From: Spartobacteria bacterium UBA695 | Lineage (GTDB): Bacteria; Verrucomicrobiota; Verrucomicrobiia; Chthoniobacterales; Chthoniobacteraceae | Reading direction: 5' to 3' | DNA: 64,000 nt | Assembly (NCBI GenBank): GCA_002298145.1 | Contig: DBMP01000010.1 | Coordinates: 1-64,000, forward strand | Shown: positions 1-10,303 of the stretch, in pieces | How the letters are laid out: the number at the start of each line of letters is the position of its first letter | Numbering within the stretch: position 1 is the stretch's first letter | Notes under the pieces: generated by a model | What the model was told of the DNA's origin: nothing | The model's database searches: none | What the model saw: only the letters and a program-made list of their open reading frames with translations | Program-made: the position numbers and the translations under genes

Positions 1-1
1 A

Positions 2-3000
2 ACCGCGTTAACTAACGATTATACGGCAGTTAATATAGGGCAGCTTAAGACAATTGCAATGCCCCTATTTAATAGATTATTGCGGGCGGGGTATCAAGGG
101 CATCCTCTAGAATCCGGGACATATCCATGGGTTGGCAAAGAAGTTTCCGCAAACGATTACGCCATGGCAAATATCGGGCAGCTTAAGAACCTATTTAGTT
201 TTGATATCACCGCCAAAACGCATACCGATAATCCACTGCCTGATTGGTGGCTGCAACATTACTTTGGGGGGGTAGATATTAGTCCGACAGCGAATGCTCA
301 AAATATTCCAGGATTAAGCAACTATGAATCGTATCAATTGGGACTCAATCCAAACGATTATTACAACGGCGTAGAGCCAACATTGGAAATTGTCAGTGGA
401 AACGGACAAGTCGGAATACTAGGCCAAATCTTAAGTCCGCTGGTAGTAAGGGTAACTGACGGTCATCAAAAAATCTTGGCGTCAGCACCAGTTGAGTTTT
501 CGGTTTCGGGGAGTAGTGCAACGTTAATGCTCTCGGCCACGGCAGGATCATCGGTGACAAGTCAAGTAACGAGGACAGGAACGGACGGTTTGGTGCAAGT
601 ATATGCAACTCTTACTGCCGCAAATGCCGATCCTGTGGTAACAGCAAAGCCCTATGGATCATATTCAAGTAATGCACTGTTCTATTTGCACTCTGTTTTA
701 CATTCTGCCCCGATTATAAGTTCTGGCCCAGAGCACAATTTAGCGGTATCAGTTGATGGAAAGTTATGGGCTTGGGGCCGGAACTATTATGGACAACTTG
801 GAGTCGGCAGCGACATTGACTACTGGTTCCCAATTTGTGTAGATGGAATGGATAATATCTGTTCAATAGGGGCGGGATCCTACCACAGTGTTGTTTGTAA
901 AGAAGACGGCACGATATGGACGTGTGGTTACAACTATTATGGGCAGTTAGGTACATCTACCAACCTAGGGCAATATGGCACGCCCAATACCACATTTGTA
1001 CAGCTCCCCAATATGAGCGGATTTACTGCCGTTGCAGCGGGCGATAAGCATACTCTTGCGCTTAAGAGTGATGGAACTGTTTGGGCGTGGGGATGGAATT
1101 CATATGGGCAATTGGGTGACGGCACATCGACGGACCGATCTGCGCCGGTGCAGGTTATTGGGCTTACAAATGTAGTAGCTATCGCGGCAAGCACTATACA
1201 CAGCATAGCCTTAAAAAATGACGGAACTGTGTGGGCTTGGGGTTATGGAGGTGATGGTGAACTTGGGAATGATAGTTCCAATAGTTCAAACACGCCGGTG
1301 CAGACAAGTGCTACAGGAAGCATGGTTTCGATATCCTGTGGTTATTATTATAACTTGGCGGTGAGAAATGACGGTACTGTGTGGACATGGGGCTTAAATG
1401 GAAGGGGGCAATTGGGCGACGGAACCACGAATTCACGAAATAAGCCGGTGCAAGTTTCAGGGCTCAATAATGTTGCTAAGGCTGTTGCTGGGCGGCAGCA
1501 TGGGGTGGCATTGAAAAACGATGGCTCTGTTGTTGCTTGGGGCGACAACTCTTATGGACAGTTAGGAGACGGAACCACGACTCAAAGGCGTACGCCGGTA
1601 GCGGTTGTGTCAAGTAGCGGAACTGGAAATCTCAATGGAATCCAGGTGGTTAGTGCGGGCGACAATACCATAGCCTCGGGAACCGACGGCTCTATTTTTG
1701 GTTGGGGGAGAAACAATTTTGGGCAGATTGGTAATGAGCAAAATGCGGATACATCATTACCTGTTATACTGACAGATTTCACGTTGGAGCGTCAGGCCGC
1801 TGCTCCAACCCTATCCCCAGCCGGGGGCGCCTACCTAACTGCACAATCTGCTATCGTTTCATGCACAACCCCCGAAGCTGTTATCCATTATCGAACGGAT
1901 GGAACGATGCCCAATAAAAACGATCTAATAATTAATTCTGGTTCAACAATTTCGATTAATGCAACGGGGGAACTTAGAACCAAGGCGTTTAGTCCAGGGC
2001 AAGTTTCAAGTCGGACCAAGAATGCTAGTTACATCATAGGCTCTTTGCTTAGTGCGGGAATAAATCATTCCCTGGCGGTAACTCCGGACGGGCAGTTGTG
2101 GAGCTGGGGGTATAATTACTACGGTCAACTCGGATCCGGGACGAATGTTAACGGATTGTATCCGGTACAGGTGAATGGCGTATCTGGTCTTAGGTCCGTG
2201 GCAGCCGGAGAACTCCATAGTGTAATCTGCAAAAATGACGGGACAGTTTGGGCGTGCGGGCGTAATTATACTGGACAGCTTGGGATCGCAACGAATTATC
2301 AATCGTCCACGGCAAATGCACTATTTGTTCAGATTCCGAATTTAACTGGTTTCGTATCGGTTTCGGCAGGGGACTATCACACACTCGCTTTAAAAGGCGA
2401 CGGAACGGTATGGGCCTGGGGAGATAATAGCTATGGCAAATTGGGTGACGGGACAACCACCAGTCGGTATACACCGATGCAAGTTCAAGGGCTCGACCAT
2501 ATCATTGCTGTTTCGGCGGGTAATTCCCATAGTGTTGCATTGAAAGACGACGGTTCGGTATGGGGTTGGGGGTATAACGGATACGGTCAGCTTGGAGTTG
2601 GAACGTACAACAACTATACATCTCCTGTATGCTTGGGAACAATTAGGGATGTCATTGAGATTTCTTGCGGTTCCAATTTTACAGTCGCGCTCAAAGCGGA
2701 TGGAACAGTTTATGCATGGGGCAACGGCGGTTCTGGACAGTTGGGTGCTGGTGGGGATATTTACAGCTCTTACGTGCCGATTCAAGTGCCTGGGCTTACG
2801 AGGATCGTCCAAGTGGCTGCCGGTCAAAATCACACAGTCGCGTTGAAAAGCGACGGGACCGTTTGGGGTTGGGGAGGCAATCAGTACGGCCAACTTGGGC
2901 AAGGGAATTCAGGCAGCGATACCAATCAGTTCAGCCCCGTACTTATCAACGGTTTAAATGGGATTACAGCAATAAGCGCAGGAAACAATACGCTGGCATT

Positions 3001-4486
3001 CCGAAACGACGGAACCGTATGGGCCTTTGGAAACAATCAATATGGACAGTTGGGAAACAATTCGACAACGAAATCCAACGTTCCGGTGGCGGTCGAATAT
3101 ATAGCGACAGCCCCTGCGGCTCCGTCTGGGTTACAAGGTAGCTTTGTCTCAAAGACTTATCATCTAACATGGACCGACAATTCCGATAATGAAGAACATT
3201 TTATCGTTCAGCACAGTTCCAACGGAGGCACGACGTGGAGCGATATCGGTAGCGTTGGCTCAAATGTCACTTCGTTTGACTATTTGGCTTGGGAAGAAAA
3301 TGACAATTTCCGGGTTGTTGCAGAACGTTACGGAGCTCGTTCGAATCCATCGAATGTGAATTTAGTCACTGATAGAGATCAGGACGGCGACGGGATGTCA
3401 GATATATGGGAGATTAAAAATGGATTAAATCCCGATGATCCATCTGACAAAAGCGAAGATTTGGATCGTGATGGATACCCAAATGTTTACGAGTACACTC
3501 ATAGCGCGGACCCACAAGCTGCGTTGTCAGTACCAGTTGCTGATGTATTTGTAAATAAGACTGGCACATCAGGAACCTCTATCGCCTATACGACAATCCA
3601 AAACGCCATTGATTCGATCACGAATGACTATAAAATCATACGAGTGGACTCCGGTACGTATAACGAGAATCTCACAATGGGCACTCACAGCGTGCTGCTG
3701 ATTTCAAGTAGCGGGGCAGCCACGACGATTATCAGCGGAACCAGCGGCGGGAGTGTCATCGGGATTTCGAGTGACGTGGTAATCAATGGCTTCACCATCA
3801 CCAGCGGTTCGGGAACGCAAAACGGAACGTCAGGAACAGGCGGCGGGGTCTTCGTACAAGGCGGCAGCCCCCGTTTGACAAATTGTGTTGTTAAAGGAAA
3901 CAGCGCCGCAGTGGGCGCCGCAATTTACAGCAGCGGCAGTTCTCCAGTGCTCCTGAACTGCACCGTTGCTGGAAATTCGAGTAGTTCAGGAGCGGCGATT
4001 GCCGTGGCCTCTGGGTCAATGACGGTAACCAACACCATCCTGTGGAATCCTGCCGTTTCGAGCGAAATTTCTGGAACAGGTTTAACAGCGTCTTATAGTG
4101 ATATTCGCGGCGGACTGACGGGAACGGGGAATATCAACGCTGCCCCGTTGTTGACGGCGGACTTCCATCTCAACCCAACCTCTCCGTGCAGAGGAATTGC
4201 GAACTTCAAGGCGTCTCCATTGGTCGACATAGATGGTGATCCTCGTGGGGCGAACAGCTCGGATATCGGGGCAGATGAATTTGGGCTTCCTCAGTGGTGG
4301 CAAATTCAATATTTCGGCCACTTAGGAATCGACCCCAACGCGGACAACATGGGTGACGGGCTTACCAATTTCCAAAAATGGCAGCAAGGTCTTGATCCCA
4401 CGGTATTCCATTACTCGGCCTCCAGCGACACGGCGCCTGATATCGGGATCCTTACGCCATCAGGTGTTACTCTATTGACGCCCTAA
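2..4486 (+). CDS. Partial giant secreted protein with two RCC1 propellers and a beta-helix
   Basis: The frame is open from base 2, so the true start lies left of the window. The ATG at 59 is probably internal, because the residues before it (NDYTAVNIGQLK) match a motif repeated near 155-195 (NDYAMANIGQLK). An Ig-like domain lies at about 400-660. I count seven RCC1-type blades (WAWGxNxYGQLG) at about 750-1790, a chitobiase-C-terminal-like domain at 1795-2030, and seven more blades at 2060-3100. Then come an Fn3-like domain (3110-3370), an Asp-rich DQDGDG calcium-binding stretch (3370-3510), a beta-helix (3600-4200) and a final YFG/DGLTN motif. Known RCC1 folds are binding scaffolds, so a surface or secreted adhesion role is inference. 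The RHS gene begins 30 bases downstream. Confidence 0.85.
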   Translation, partial: TALTNDYTAVNIGQLKTIAMPLFNRLLRAGYQGHPLESGTYPWVGKEVSANDYAMANIGQLKNLFSFDITAKTHTDNPLPDWWLQHYFGGVDISPTANAQNIPGLSNYESYQLGLNPNDYYNGVEPTLEIVSGNGQVGILGQILSPLVVRVTDGHQKILASAPVEFSVSGSSATLMLSATAGSSVTSQVTRTGTDGLVQVYATLTAANADPVVTAKPYGSYSSNALFYLHSVLHSAPIISSGPEHNLAVSVDGKLWAWGRNYYGQLGVGSDIDYWFPICVDGMDNICSIGAGSYHSVVCKEDGTIWTCGYNYYGQLGTSTNLGQYGTPNTTFVQLPNMSGFTAVAAGDKHTLALKSDGTVWAWGWNSYGQLGDGTSTDRSAPVQVIGLTNVVAIAASTIHSIALKNDGTVWAWGYGGDGELGNDSSNSSNTPVQTSATGSMVSISCGYYYNLAVRNDGTVWTWGLNGRGQLGDGTTNSRNKPVQVSGLNNVAKAVAGRQHGVALKNDGSVVAWGDNSYGQLGDGTTTQRRTPVAVVSSSGTGNLNGIQVVSAGDNTIASGTDGSIFGWGRNNFGQIGNEQNADTSLPVILTDFTLERQAAAPTLSPAGGAYLTAQSAIVSCTTPEAVIHYRTDGTMPNKNDLIINSGSTISINATGELRTKAFSPGQVSSRTKNASYIIGSLLSAGINHSLAVTPDGQLWSWGYNYYGQLGSGTNVNGLYPVQVNGVSGLRSVAAGELHSVICKNDGTVWACGRNYTGQLGIATNYQSSTANALFVQIPNLTGFVSVSAGDYHTLALKGDGTVWAWGDNSYGKLGDGTTTSRYTPMQVQGLDHIIAVSAGNSHSVALKDDGSVWGWGYNGYGQLGVGTYNNYTSPVCLGTIRDVIEISCGSNFTVALKADGTVYAWGNGGSGQLGAGGDIYSSYVPIQVPGLTRIVQVAAGQNHTVALKSDGTVWGWGGNQYGQLGQGNSGSDTNQFSPVLINGLNGITAISAGNNTLAFRNDGTVWAFGNNQYGQLGNNSTTKSNVPVAVEYIATAPAAPSGLQGSFVSKTYHLTWTDNSDNEEHFIVQHSSNGGTTWSDIGSVGSNVTSFDYLAWEENDNFRVVAERYGARSNPSNVNLVTDRDQDGDGMSDIWEIKNGLNPDDPSDKSEDLDRDGYPNVYEYTHSADPQAALSVPVADVFVNKTGTSGTSIAYTTIQNAIDSITNDYKIIRVDSGTYNENLTMGTHSVLLISSSGAATTIISGTSGGSVIGISSDVVINGFTITSGSGTQNGTSGTGGGVFVQGGSPRLTNCVVKGNSAAVGAAIYSSGSSPVLLNCTVAGNSSSSGAAIAVASGSMTVTNTILWNPAVSSEISGTGLTASYSDIRGGLTGTGNINAAPLLTADFHLNPTSPCRGIANFKASPLVDIDGDPRGANSSDIGADEFGLPQWWQIQYFGHLGIDPNADNMGDGLTNFQKWQQGLDPTVFHYSASSDTAPDIGILTPSGVTLLTP

Positions 4487-4516
4487 CCTTCTCATTGTGT
4501 CGATCAAGATCAAATT

Positions 4517-7500
4517 TTGCCGTTTATGAAATTTTATACAGGATTTATGCATCCTCGGAACATTGTAGCCACTTTTTGGGGAATCGCGCTGATCTTTGCT
4601 TTTGGCGACAGTACGCTTTACGCGCAGAATTCGGGAGTGAAGGTGAATCGCACGGTGCCCAACGTTCAACCGCCATCCCCAAATCTTTCCTTCTCGGAAA
4701 ATCCCAGCGATGCGGAAATTTCAAAAGCCCGAGTATTCTCCGAACCGTTAATCCGGGCTTGTTGGGAAAGCAGCGCGGATGAAAATAAAGCGTTGGCCGC
4801 GGCCCTGGTGGCTTTTTCCAACCGAACCGTGAGTGACGATTTTTCTGCCATCGAGCAATTCATCGCAAACTATCCGAAATCCCCGTGGCGTATCTCGTTG
4901 CTGGTAAACTTAGGGATTGCCCAATACAAGGCAGGCTATTTTTCGAAGGCCATGCGCACTTGGGAAGATGCCTGGGCGGAAGGCAGGACGGAACCGGATC
5001 CCAAGATGTATAATTTGGCAAACCGGGCATTGGGCGAACTCGCGCTGATGAGCGCCCGCGTGGGGCTTTCCCGCCGTGTTGAAGAATTGATCGCGGAAAG
5101 CAAATGGCGGGAAATCCGCGGCTCCACCACTGAACTTCTCACTGCGGCCGCAGAAGGGTTGTGGCTCATGAATAACAAGCCCGAAGACGCGTTGCGCTGC
5201 GGCCCGAACGCGGTTGAAAAGCTTTATGCGGCCAAGGAAAATTCCTACACCTTGGATGAGCGAATTAAAGATGCCAAATCGACCTCAAAAGGAACCAATC
5301 TGGTACAGGTTCGGGATCTCGCCAACACCGTTGGGATGAAATACCAAATGGCCAAGAGAAGCCCTGGAGCTGCGATTATCGTCCCTTCGGTAGCCCACTG
5401 GAAAGTGGGACATTTCTCCGCGCTAACGAAAAAAATCGACGACAAATTTGTGATTAGCGATCCCGCCTTTGGTCAGGATATTTTTGCTACGCAGAACGCC
5501 ATTGATTCAGAAGTGACCTCCTATTTTCTTGTGCCTTCGGGGAAGCTGCCGGAGGGCTGGCTGCCTGTGACTGAGGTCGAAGGCCGCAATATCTGGGGCA
5601 AATGTTCCACCAGCGCCACCGACAAGAAAAACACCAAGGAATGTGACGAACAAACCGGCGGCGGATGTGGCAGCTCGTGCGCTATGGCGCGTTACAGCAT
5701 TCATCTGGCCGTTGTGAGTCTTCATATCGAAGACACCCCGCTCTTTTATAAACCCGGGAGAGGCCCCGCGATAAACTTCAAACTTGCTTACAGCCAACGC
5801 GACCCCAACCCAAACACCAATCCCAACTATTCGAATTTCGGACAAAAATGGACCTTTGACTGGCTTTCATTCATTACAGACAAGCCCGCGACTTTAAGCG
5901 CGAATGTCGATCTCTATTGCCGCGGTGGAGGCATCGAGACTCACACCGGGTTTAATGCCTCCACACAGTCTTATAATCCGGAGCTGTATTCGCAGTCCCG
6001 GCTGGTTAGGACTGGCACAAACCCGATCAGCTATGAAAAGCGATACACCGATGGATCAAAAGAGATTTACGATATCCCCGACGGGAGCGCTTCATCCGAG
6101 CGAAAAGTGTTCCTTCACAAAATCATCGATGCCGCAGGAAACGTTTTGATCTTATCTTACGATTCCATCTACCGGATCATTGCCATGACGGATGCATTGG
6201 GACAAACCACAACCCTTACCTATACTGGATCAGATACAAAAATCAAAAGCATCAGGGATCCCTTCGGACGTTCCGCCTCCTTCGAGTATAACAGCAACGG
6301 ACAACTTGCGGCTATCACCGACATGATTGGAATTACATCCAGCTTCGAATACGGGACCGACCTAAAGGCAGCCTGCATCAAAAAACTAACCACTCCTTAT
6401 GGCGAAACACGCTTTGACTACGGCGATGCAACGACAGACTCTCAACTCGGAAGGACTCGGTGGATAGAAATCACCGATCCCAACGGGGGCCGGGAAAGGG
6501 TCGAATACAGTGAAACTAAATACCCCAGCGACGGCTTATCCGGTGGAGTTTCCAGCACTCTGGTTCCCACCGGCATGGGCATCTATAATGGCTATCTGTG
6601 GGCTCGCAATACTTTTTACTGGGGCAAGAAAGCCATGGCCGAAATAGGAGACGGCCCTTGGAATTATTCGAGCGCGGAAGCCTATCAAAAGGCGCATGTC
6701 TACCATTGGCTGCACTCCACCGTGTACGAAGAATCGGGAGGCATACTGGAAAGCGAAAAAGAACCCGGAACAAACAATCGTATCTGGTATAACTATACCG
6801 GCCAGGGAACCTATTACCTCCAAGGTTCATCAAATAACAAAACCAAAATTGGCCGGGTCATTGGAGGAGATACAACCCATAGCGGCACAACACAACTTAT
6901 CCAGAGGGAATACAATTCTTTTGGACAAAAAACCAAGGAAATCGACCCGCTGGGCCGCACGACCGTGTGGCAGTACGATACCAACGGGATCGATCTCTTG
7001 AACGTCTACCAAGTCGTAAGCGGCACGCAGCAGTTGCTCCAGAGCTACGGCAATTACAACGCCCAGCATCAGCCAGGCACCGTTACCGACGCGGCGGGGC
7101 AGACGACGACCTACACTTACGACGAAAGCGGCGACGTACTAACCATAACCCGCGTTCGCAACGGAGAAAACGAAGTCACAACCTATACCTACATTACGGA
7201 TCCTAACCAAGCCGGTTACGGTAAAGTAGCCACGATCACAGGGCCGGTAGCCGGAGCCACGACCTCCTATACCTACGACGATTTCGGACGGGTCCGCACA
7301 GTTACGAATCCAGACGGCTATACACTGACCTATACCTATGACGCATTGAATCGGCAAATAAAGGTCGAGTATCCGGATGGAACCATTGAGCAAACAGTTT
7401 ACACCAATTTGGATCCAGAGTGGAAGAGTGATAGGCTGGGCCGCTGGACCCACAGTGTTTACGATGCGCTCCAGCGAGTCACCGATCTCTACGATCCCCT

Positions 7501-9793
7501 GGGGCGCAGCACCCATTACGACTATTGCCCCTGCGGAGCGCTGGAGGGGATCACCGATCCCAACGGCAACAAGACAACCTTCGTCGTCGATCTCCAGTCG
7601 CGCGTGACCTCGAAGGTCTTCAGTGACAACAGCACGATCACTTACACCTACGACCCGACGATCAATCGGTTGCAAACCGTCACCGACGCCAAAGGCCAAG
7701 TCGCTCATTACGCGTACTATCTGGACAACAACCTCCAGCAGACCAGCTACACCGACGCCTCTGGCAATGCGCTGAACCCGCCCACGGCCTCGGTCAGCTA
7801 TGCCTACGATACCTCCTTCAACCGAATTACAAGCATGACGGATGGGATAGGAACAACGACCTACGCTTATAACCCCATCACAAGCCCGGCAGCGCTGGGA
7901 GCCGGGAAGCTCTCCAGCATGTCCGGACCGCTGACCAACAGCACGGTGAACTTCAGCTACGACGAATACGGGCGGGTGGTTTCGCAAACCGTCGCGGGGC
8001 AGACCTCCGGAGTGGTTTACGATGCCCTGGGAAGAGTCGTTTCGGAAACCAACCCGCTTTGCTCCGGCACGGGGAGCTTTTCGTATGACTATGACGGAGT
8101 GACCAGCCGGATGCTACATGCCTATTACCCCAATGGACAAACCGAAGCGCGGACCTATTTTGGCAACACCGGTGACAACCGACTCCAGCAGATCCAGAAC
8201 CTTTCGGGCACCGGCGTCATTTCACAATTCGGTTACACCTACGACGCCGTGGGCAATATCTTGACGTGGACGCAGGCGAATTCCGGGCAGAGCGCCGCCA
8301 ATCAGTATGGATTGGGATACGACGCGGCCAATCAGCTCGTTTCGGCGGACCTTACAAACACCGGCAGCGGAGCACAGCTCAGGCAATATGGATACGTCTA
8401 TGACCCAGCCGGGAACCGATTAAGCGAACGGATCGGTGGAACCGTGACCGGAGGAACCTACAACGGGCTCAACCAGTTGACAGGCCGAACGGGAGGCACC
8501 GGCTCGATCACGCTGACGGGAACGGTAAGCCAGCCGTCGCTGGTGACGGTCAACGGCAGCTCGGTTCAGGTAAAAGCCAACAAATTCAGCGCCAACGTGC
8601 CCGTAACCGCCGGAACCAACGACATTCCCATCGTGGCCACGAACCCGAACCATACAGACAAGAGCACCTCAAAAATCGCGCGGTTGGTGGTGAGTGGGAG
8701 CGGCTCGCAGACGTACACCTACGATCTCAATGGAAACCTGGTATCGGACGGAAGCCGAAGCTTTACCTGGGACGCCCGCAACCGGCTGACGTCAATCACG
8801 TACGCGGACAGTTCAACAACCACTTTCGCCTATGATGGGCAGGACCGGCGGGTATCCATTGTGGAAACCAGCGGAACCTTGACCACGACCAAAAAGCTGC
8901 TATGGGTGGGCAACAGCATCGCGGAAGAACACGATGCAAACGACACCGTGACGAAACGCTACTACAGTCGGGGAATGCAAGTTATAAGCGGCACCAACGC
9001 CGTGAATTACTTTTCTACGGCGGACCATCTTGGGAGCATACGTGAGCTAACTAACAGCAGCGGAGCAGTCCAAACGCGCTATGATTATGACCCGTATGGA
9101 AGGCGGACAACGGCCCGTGTCAGCGGTACGGACAACACCGATGCTGACTTCGGGTTTACCGGCCATTACTACCACGCCCCCAGTGGATTAGCCCTAACCC
9201 TTTATCGCGCTTATGATCCGGATGCGGCGAGGTGGCTTTCACGCGACCCGATAATGGAAAAAGGAGGGATCAATCTTTACAATTACGCTGTAAGTAACCC
9301 GGTGAAGAATATAGACCGGTATGGGAAATGCAGCGAAGGAGAGTCAAAAATAGACAGCGCCACGCTTGAACTATTCGATCCGGCAGGAAACACTGTTTTG
9401 CCTAACCTTCCTGAGTCTCTCAAAGACTTAGCGAAAGATGCAGGAAAGAGTGCAGCAGGGAAAGCTAGTTCTGCCGTTAAAGCTATTCTTGAAGCGGGAG
9501 AAAAATTCACGAGTGCGGCTTCACTAGCAGGAAGACTCGGGCAGGGTTCTCTTGCAGGTAGTTTCTTTGCTGATATAAAAATTAAATATCGCTGTTGTTC
9601 ATGTGGAAAATGGGGTAGTCAAAAAGAACACGAAGAACCACTTGAATCTCCTTATTTTCCTGATAATACCACCGGCAAAATGGGAAGCCTGTTCCCGATA
9701 TATACAAGCGATGGGGCAAAAGGATTTAGCGACAGCTTTGTTGATGCCATGGTCAAAGGAGCACAGTTTGTTGTAGATGACTGCAAAAAATAA
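4517..9793 (+). CDS. RHS-repeat protein with N-terminal C39-like peptidase and variable C-terminal tip
   Basis: 1758 residues if translation starts at 4517; ATGs at 4526 and 4547 are alternatives and all keep the signal peptide that ends near YAQ (about residue 37). A helical TPR-like region (about 60-200) precedes a papain-like C39 domain with Cys228 (RCGPNA), His299 (VGHFSAL) and Asp315 (SDPAFG). A Cys-rich linker leads into the RHS shell with many YDxxG repeats (about 450-1500) and an RHS core ending at DRYGK (residue 1600), where the usual DPxG motif is altered. The last roughly 155 residues are Lys- and Cys-containing, and their DNA is more AT-rich than the shell, as in exchangeable toxin tips. 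RHS shells usually encapsulate and release the tip. The toxin activity is not recognisable; the architecture is confident. Confidence 0.88.
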   Translation: MPFMKFYTGFMHPRNIVATFWGIALIFAFGDSTLYAQNSGVKVNRTVPNVQPPSPNLSFSENPSDAEISKARVFSEPLIRACWESSADENKALAAALVAFSNRTVSDDFSAIEQFIANYPKSPWRISLLVNLGIAQYKAGYFSKAMRTWEDAWAEGRTEPDPKMYNLANRALGELALMSARVGLSRRVEELIAESKWREIRGSTTELLTAAAEGLWLMNNKPEDALRCGPNAVEKLYAAKENSYTLDERIKDAKSTSKGTNLVQVRDLANTVGMKYQMAKRSPGAAIIVPSVAHWKVGHFSALTKKIDDKFVISDPAFGQDIFATQNAIDSEVTSYFLVPSGKLPEGWLPVTEVEGRNIWGKCSTSATDKKNTKECDEQTGGGCGSSCAMARYSIHLAVVSLHIEDTPLFYKPGRGPAINFKLAYSQRDPNPNTNPNYSNFGQKWTFDWLSFITDKPATLSANVDLYCRGGGIETHTGFNASTQSYNPELYSQSRLVRTGTNPISYEKRYTDGSKEIYDIPDGSASSERKVFLHKIIDAAGNVLILSYDSIYRIIAMTDALGQTTTLTYTGSDTKIKSIRDPFGRSASFEYNSNGQLAAITDMIGITSSFEYGTDLKAACIKKLTTPYGETRFDYGDATTDSQLGRTRWIEITDPNGGRERVEYSETKYPSDGLSGGVSSTLVPTGMGIYNGYLWARNTFYWGKKAMAEIGDGPWNYSSAEAYQKAHVYHWLHSTVYEESGGILESEKEPGTNNRIWYNYTGQGTYYLQGSSNNKTKIGRVIGGDTTHSGTTQLIQREYNSFGQKTKEIDPLGRTTVWQYDTNGIDLLNVYQVVSGTQQLLQSYGNYNAQHQPGTVTDAAGQTTTYTYDESGDVLTITRVRNGENEVTTYTYITDPNQAGYGKVATITGPVAGATTSYTYDDFGRVRTVTNPDGYTLTYTYDALNRQIKVEYPDGTIEQTVYTNLDPEWKSDRLGRWTHSVYDALQRVTDLYDPLGRSTHYDYCPCGALEGITDPNGNKTTFVVDLQSRVTSKVFSDNSTITYTYDPTINRLQTVTDAKGQVAHYAYYLDNNLQQTSYTDASGNALNPPTASVSYAYDTSFNRITSMTDGIGTTTYAYNPITSPAALGAGKLSSMSGPLTNSTVNFSYDEYGRVVSQTVAGQTSGVVYDALGRVVSETNPLCSGTGSFSYDYDGVTSRMLHAYYPNGQTEARTYFGNTGDNRLQQIQNLSGTGVISQFGYTYDAVGNILTWTQANSGQSAANQYGLGYDAANQLVSADLTNTGSGAQLRQYGYVYDPAGNRLSERIGGTVTGGTYNGLNQLTGRTGGTGSITLTGTVSQPSLVTVNGSSVQVKANKFSANVPVTAGTNDIPIVATNPNHTDKSTSKIARLVVSGSGSQTYTYDLNGNLVSDGSRSFTWDARNRLTSITYADSSTTTFAYDGQDRRVSIVETSGTLTTTKKLLWVGNSIAEEHDANDTVTKRYYSRGMQVISGTNAVNYFSTADHLGSIRELTNSSGAVQTRYDYDPYGRRTTARVSGTDNTDADFGFTGHYYHAPSGLALTLYRAYDPDAARWLSRDPIMEKGGINLYNYAVSNPVKNIDRYGKCSEGESKIDSATLELFDPAGNTVLPNLPESLKDLAKDAGKSAAGKASSAVKAILEAGEKFTSAASLAGRLGQGSLAGSFFADIKIKYRCCSCGKWGSQKEHEEPLESPYFPDNTTGKMGSLFPIYTSDGAKGFSDSFVDAMVKGAQFVVDDCKK

Positions 9794-9796
9794 TTT

Positions 9797-10303
9797 ATGA
9801 AAATTGGTATTATATTTAGCTGTTTTTTATTGTTTGCGTTCGATGCCAACGCTTCTGACTACAAAGCGGATAAGGATTTTATTGTAGTGACGTGGATTGT
9901 TGAGCACTGTGCTGAAAATCTAAAAGAATATAATAAACCTAATGCTTCGGAATCGACCAAAAAGGCATGTGCAAATTATGCAAACCAACAATTGTTCATA
10001 CTTTGGTTGATGTATTTCGGGCCATGGAAATTTGATATTTCCGACAATGAATCCGTTAAGAAATACATCATAAACGTCAAGGCTAAGTACAGAGATATTG
10101 CAAACAAGGCAAGTCTTCGAGATGATCCTATAAATATTTTGTCAATGTTCGATGAAAAAGGATCGCATGTTGCTGAAAGGCTTCCCGATGGATTTGTTCC
10201 AAATCTCGACACGAAAAGCATTCGTACAAAGGAAGACTACAGAAAACTTGTGTTGGACTTTCATGATTGGTTAAATGAGCCGATCCATGCTAAAGGAAAA
10301 TAG
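9797..10303 (+). CDS. Small secreted protein next to the RHS tip, candidate immunity/partner
   Basis: 168 residues, beginning 3 bases after the RHS stop. Residues 1-19 form a clear signal peptide ending in ANA, so the product is exported. The rest is hydrophilic with one aromatic patch (ILWLMYFGPW) and has no motif I know. Codon use is AT-rich, like the RHS tip just upstream and unlike the RHS shell. Position and composition fit an immunity or partner protein that travels with the tip; this is inference. No Shine-Dalgarno is visible before the ATG, so translation may be coupled to the RHS gene. Confidence 0.7.
   Translation: MKIGIIFSCFLLFAFDANASDYKADKDFIVVTWIVEHCAENLKEYNKPNASESTKKACANYANQQLFILWLMYFGPWKFDISDNESVKKYIINVKAKYRDIANKASLRDDPINILSMFDEKGSHVAERLPDGFVPNLDTKSIRTKEDYRKLVLDFHDWLNEPIHAKGK

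Noticed and set aside
750..3100. Repeated DNA resembling a tandem array
   Set aside because: The repeats are RCC1 protein blades of varying sequence, not a CRISPR or DNA satellite.
7139..7987. Long antisense frame of 282 codons inside the RHS gene
   Set aside because: It mirrors the repetitive GC-rich RHS coding and shows no recognisable product or start signal.
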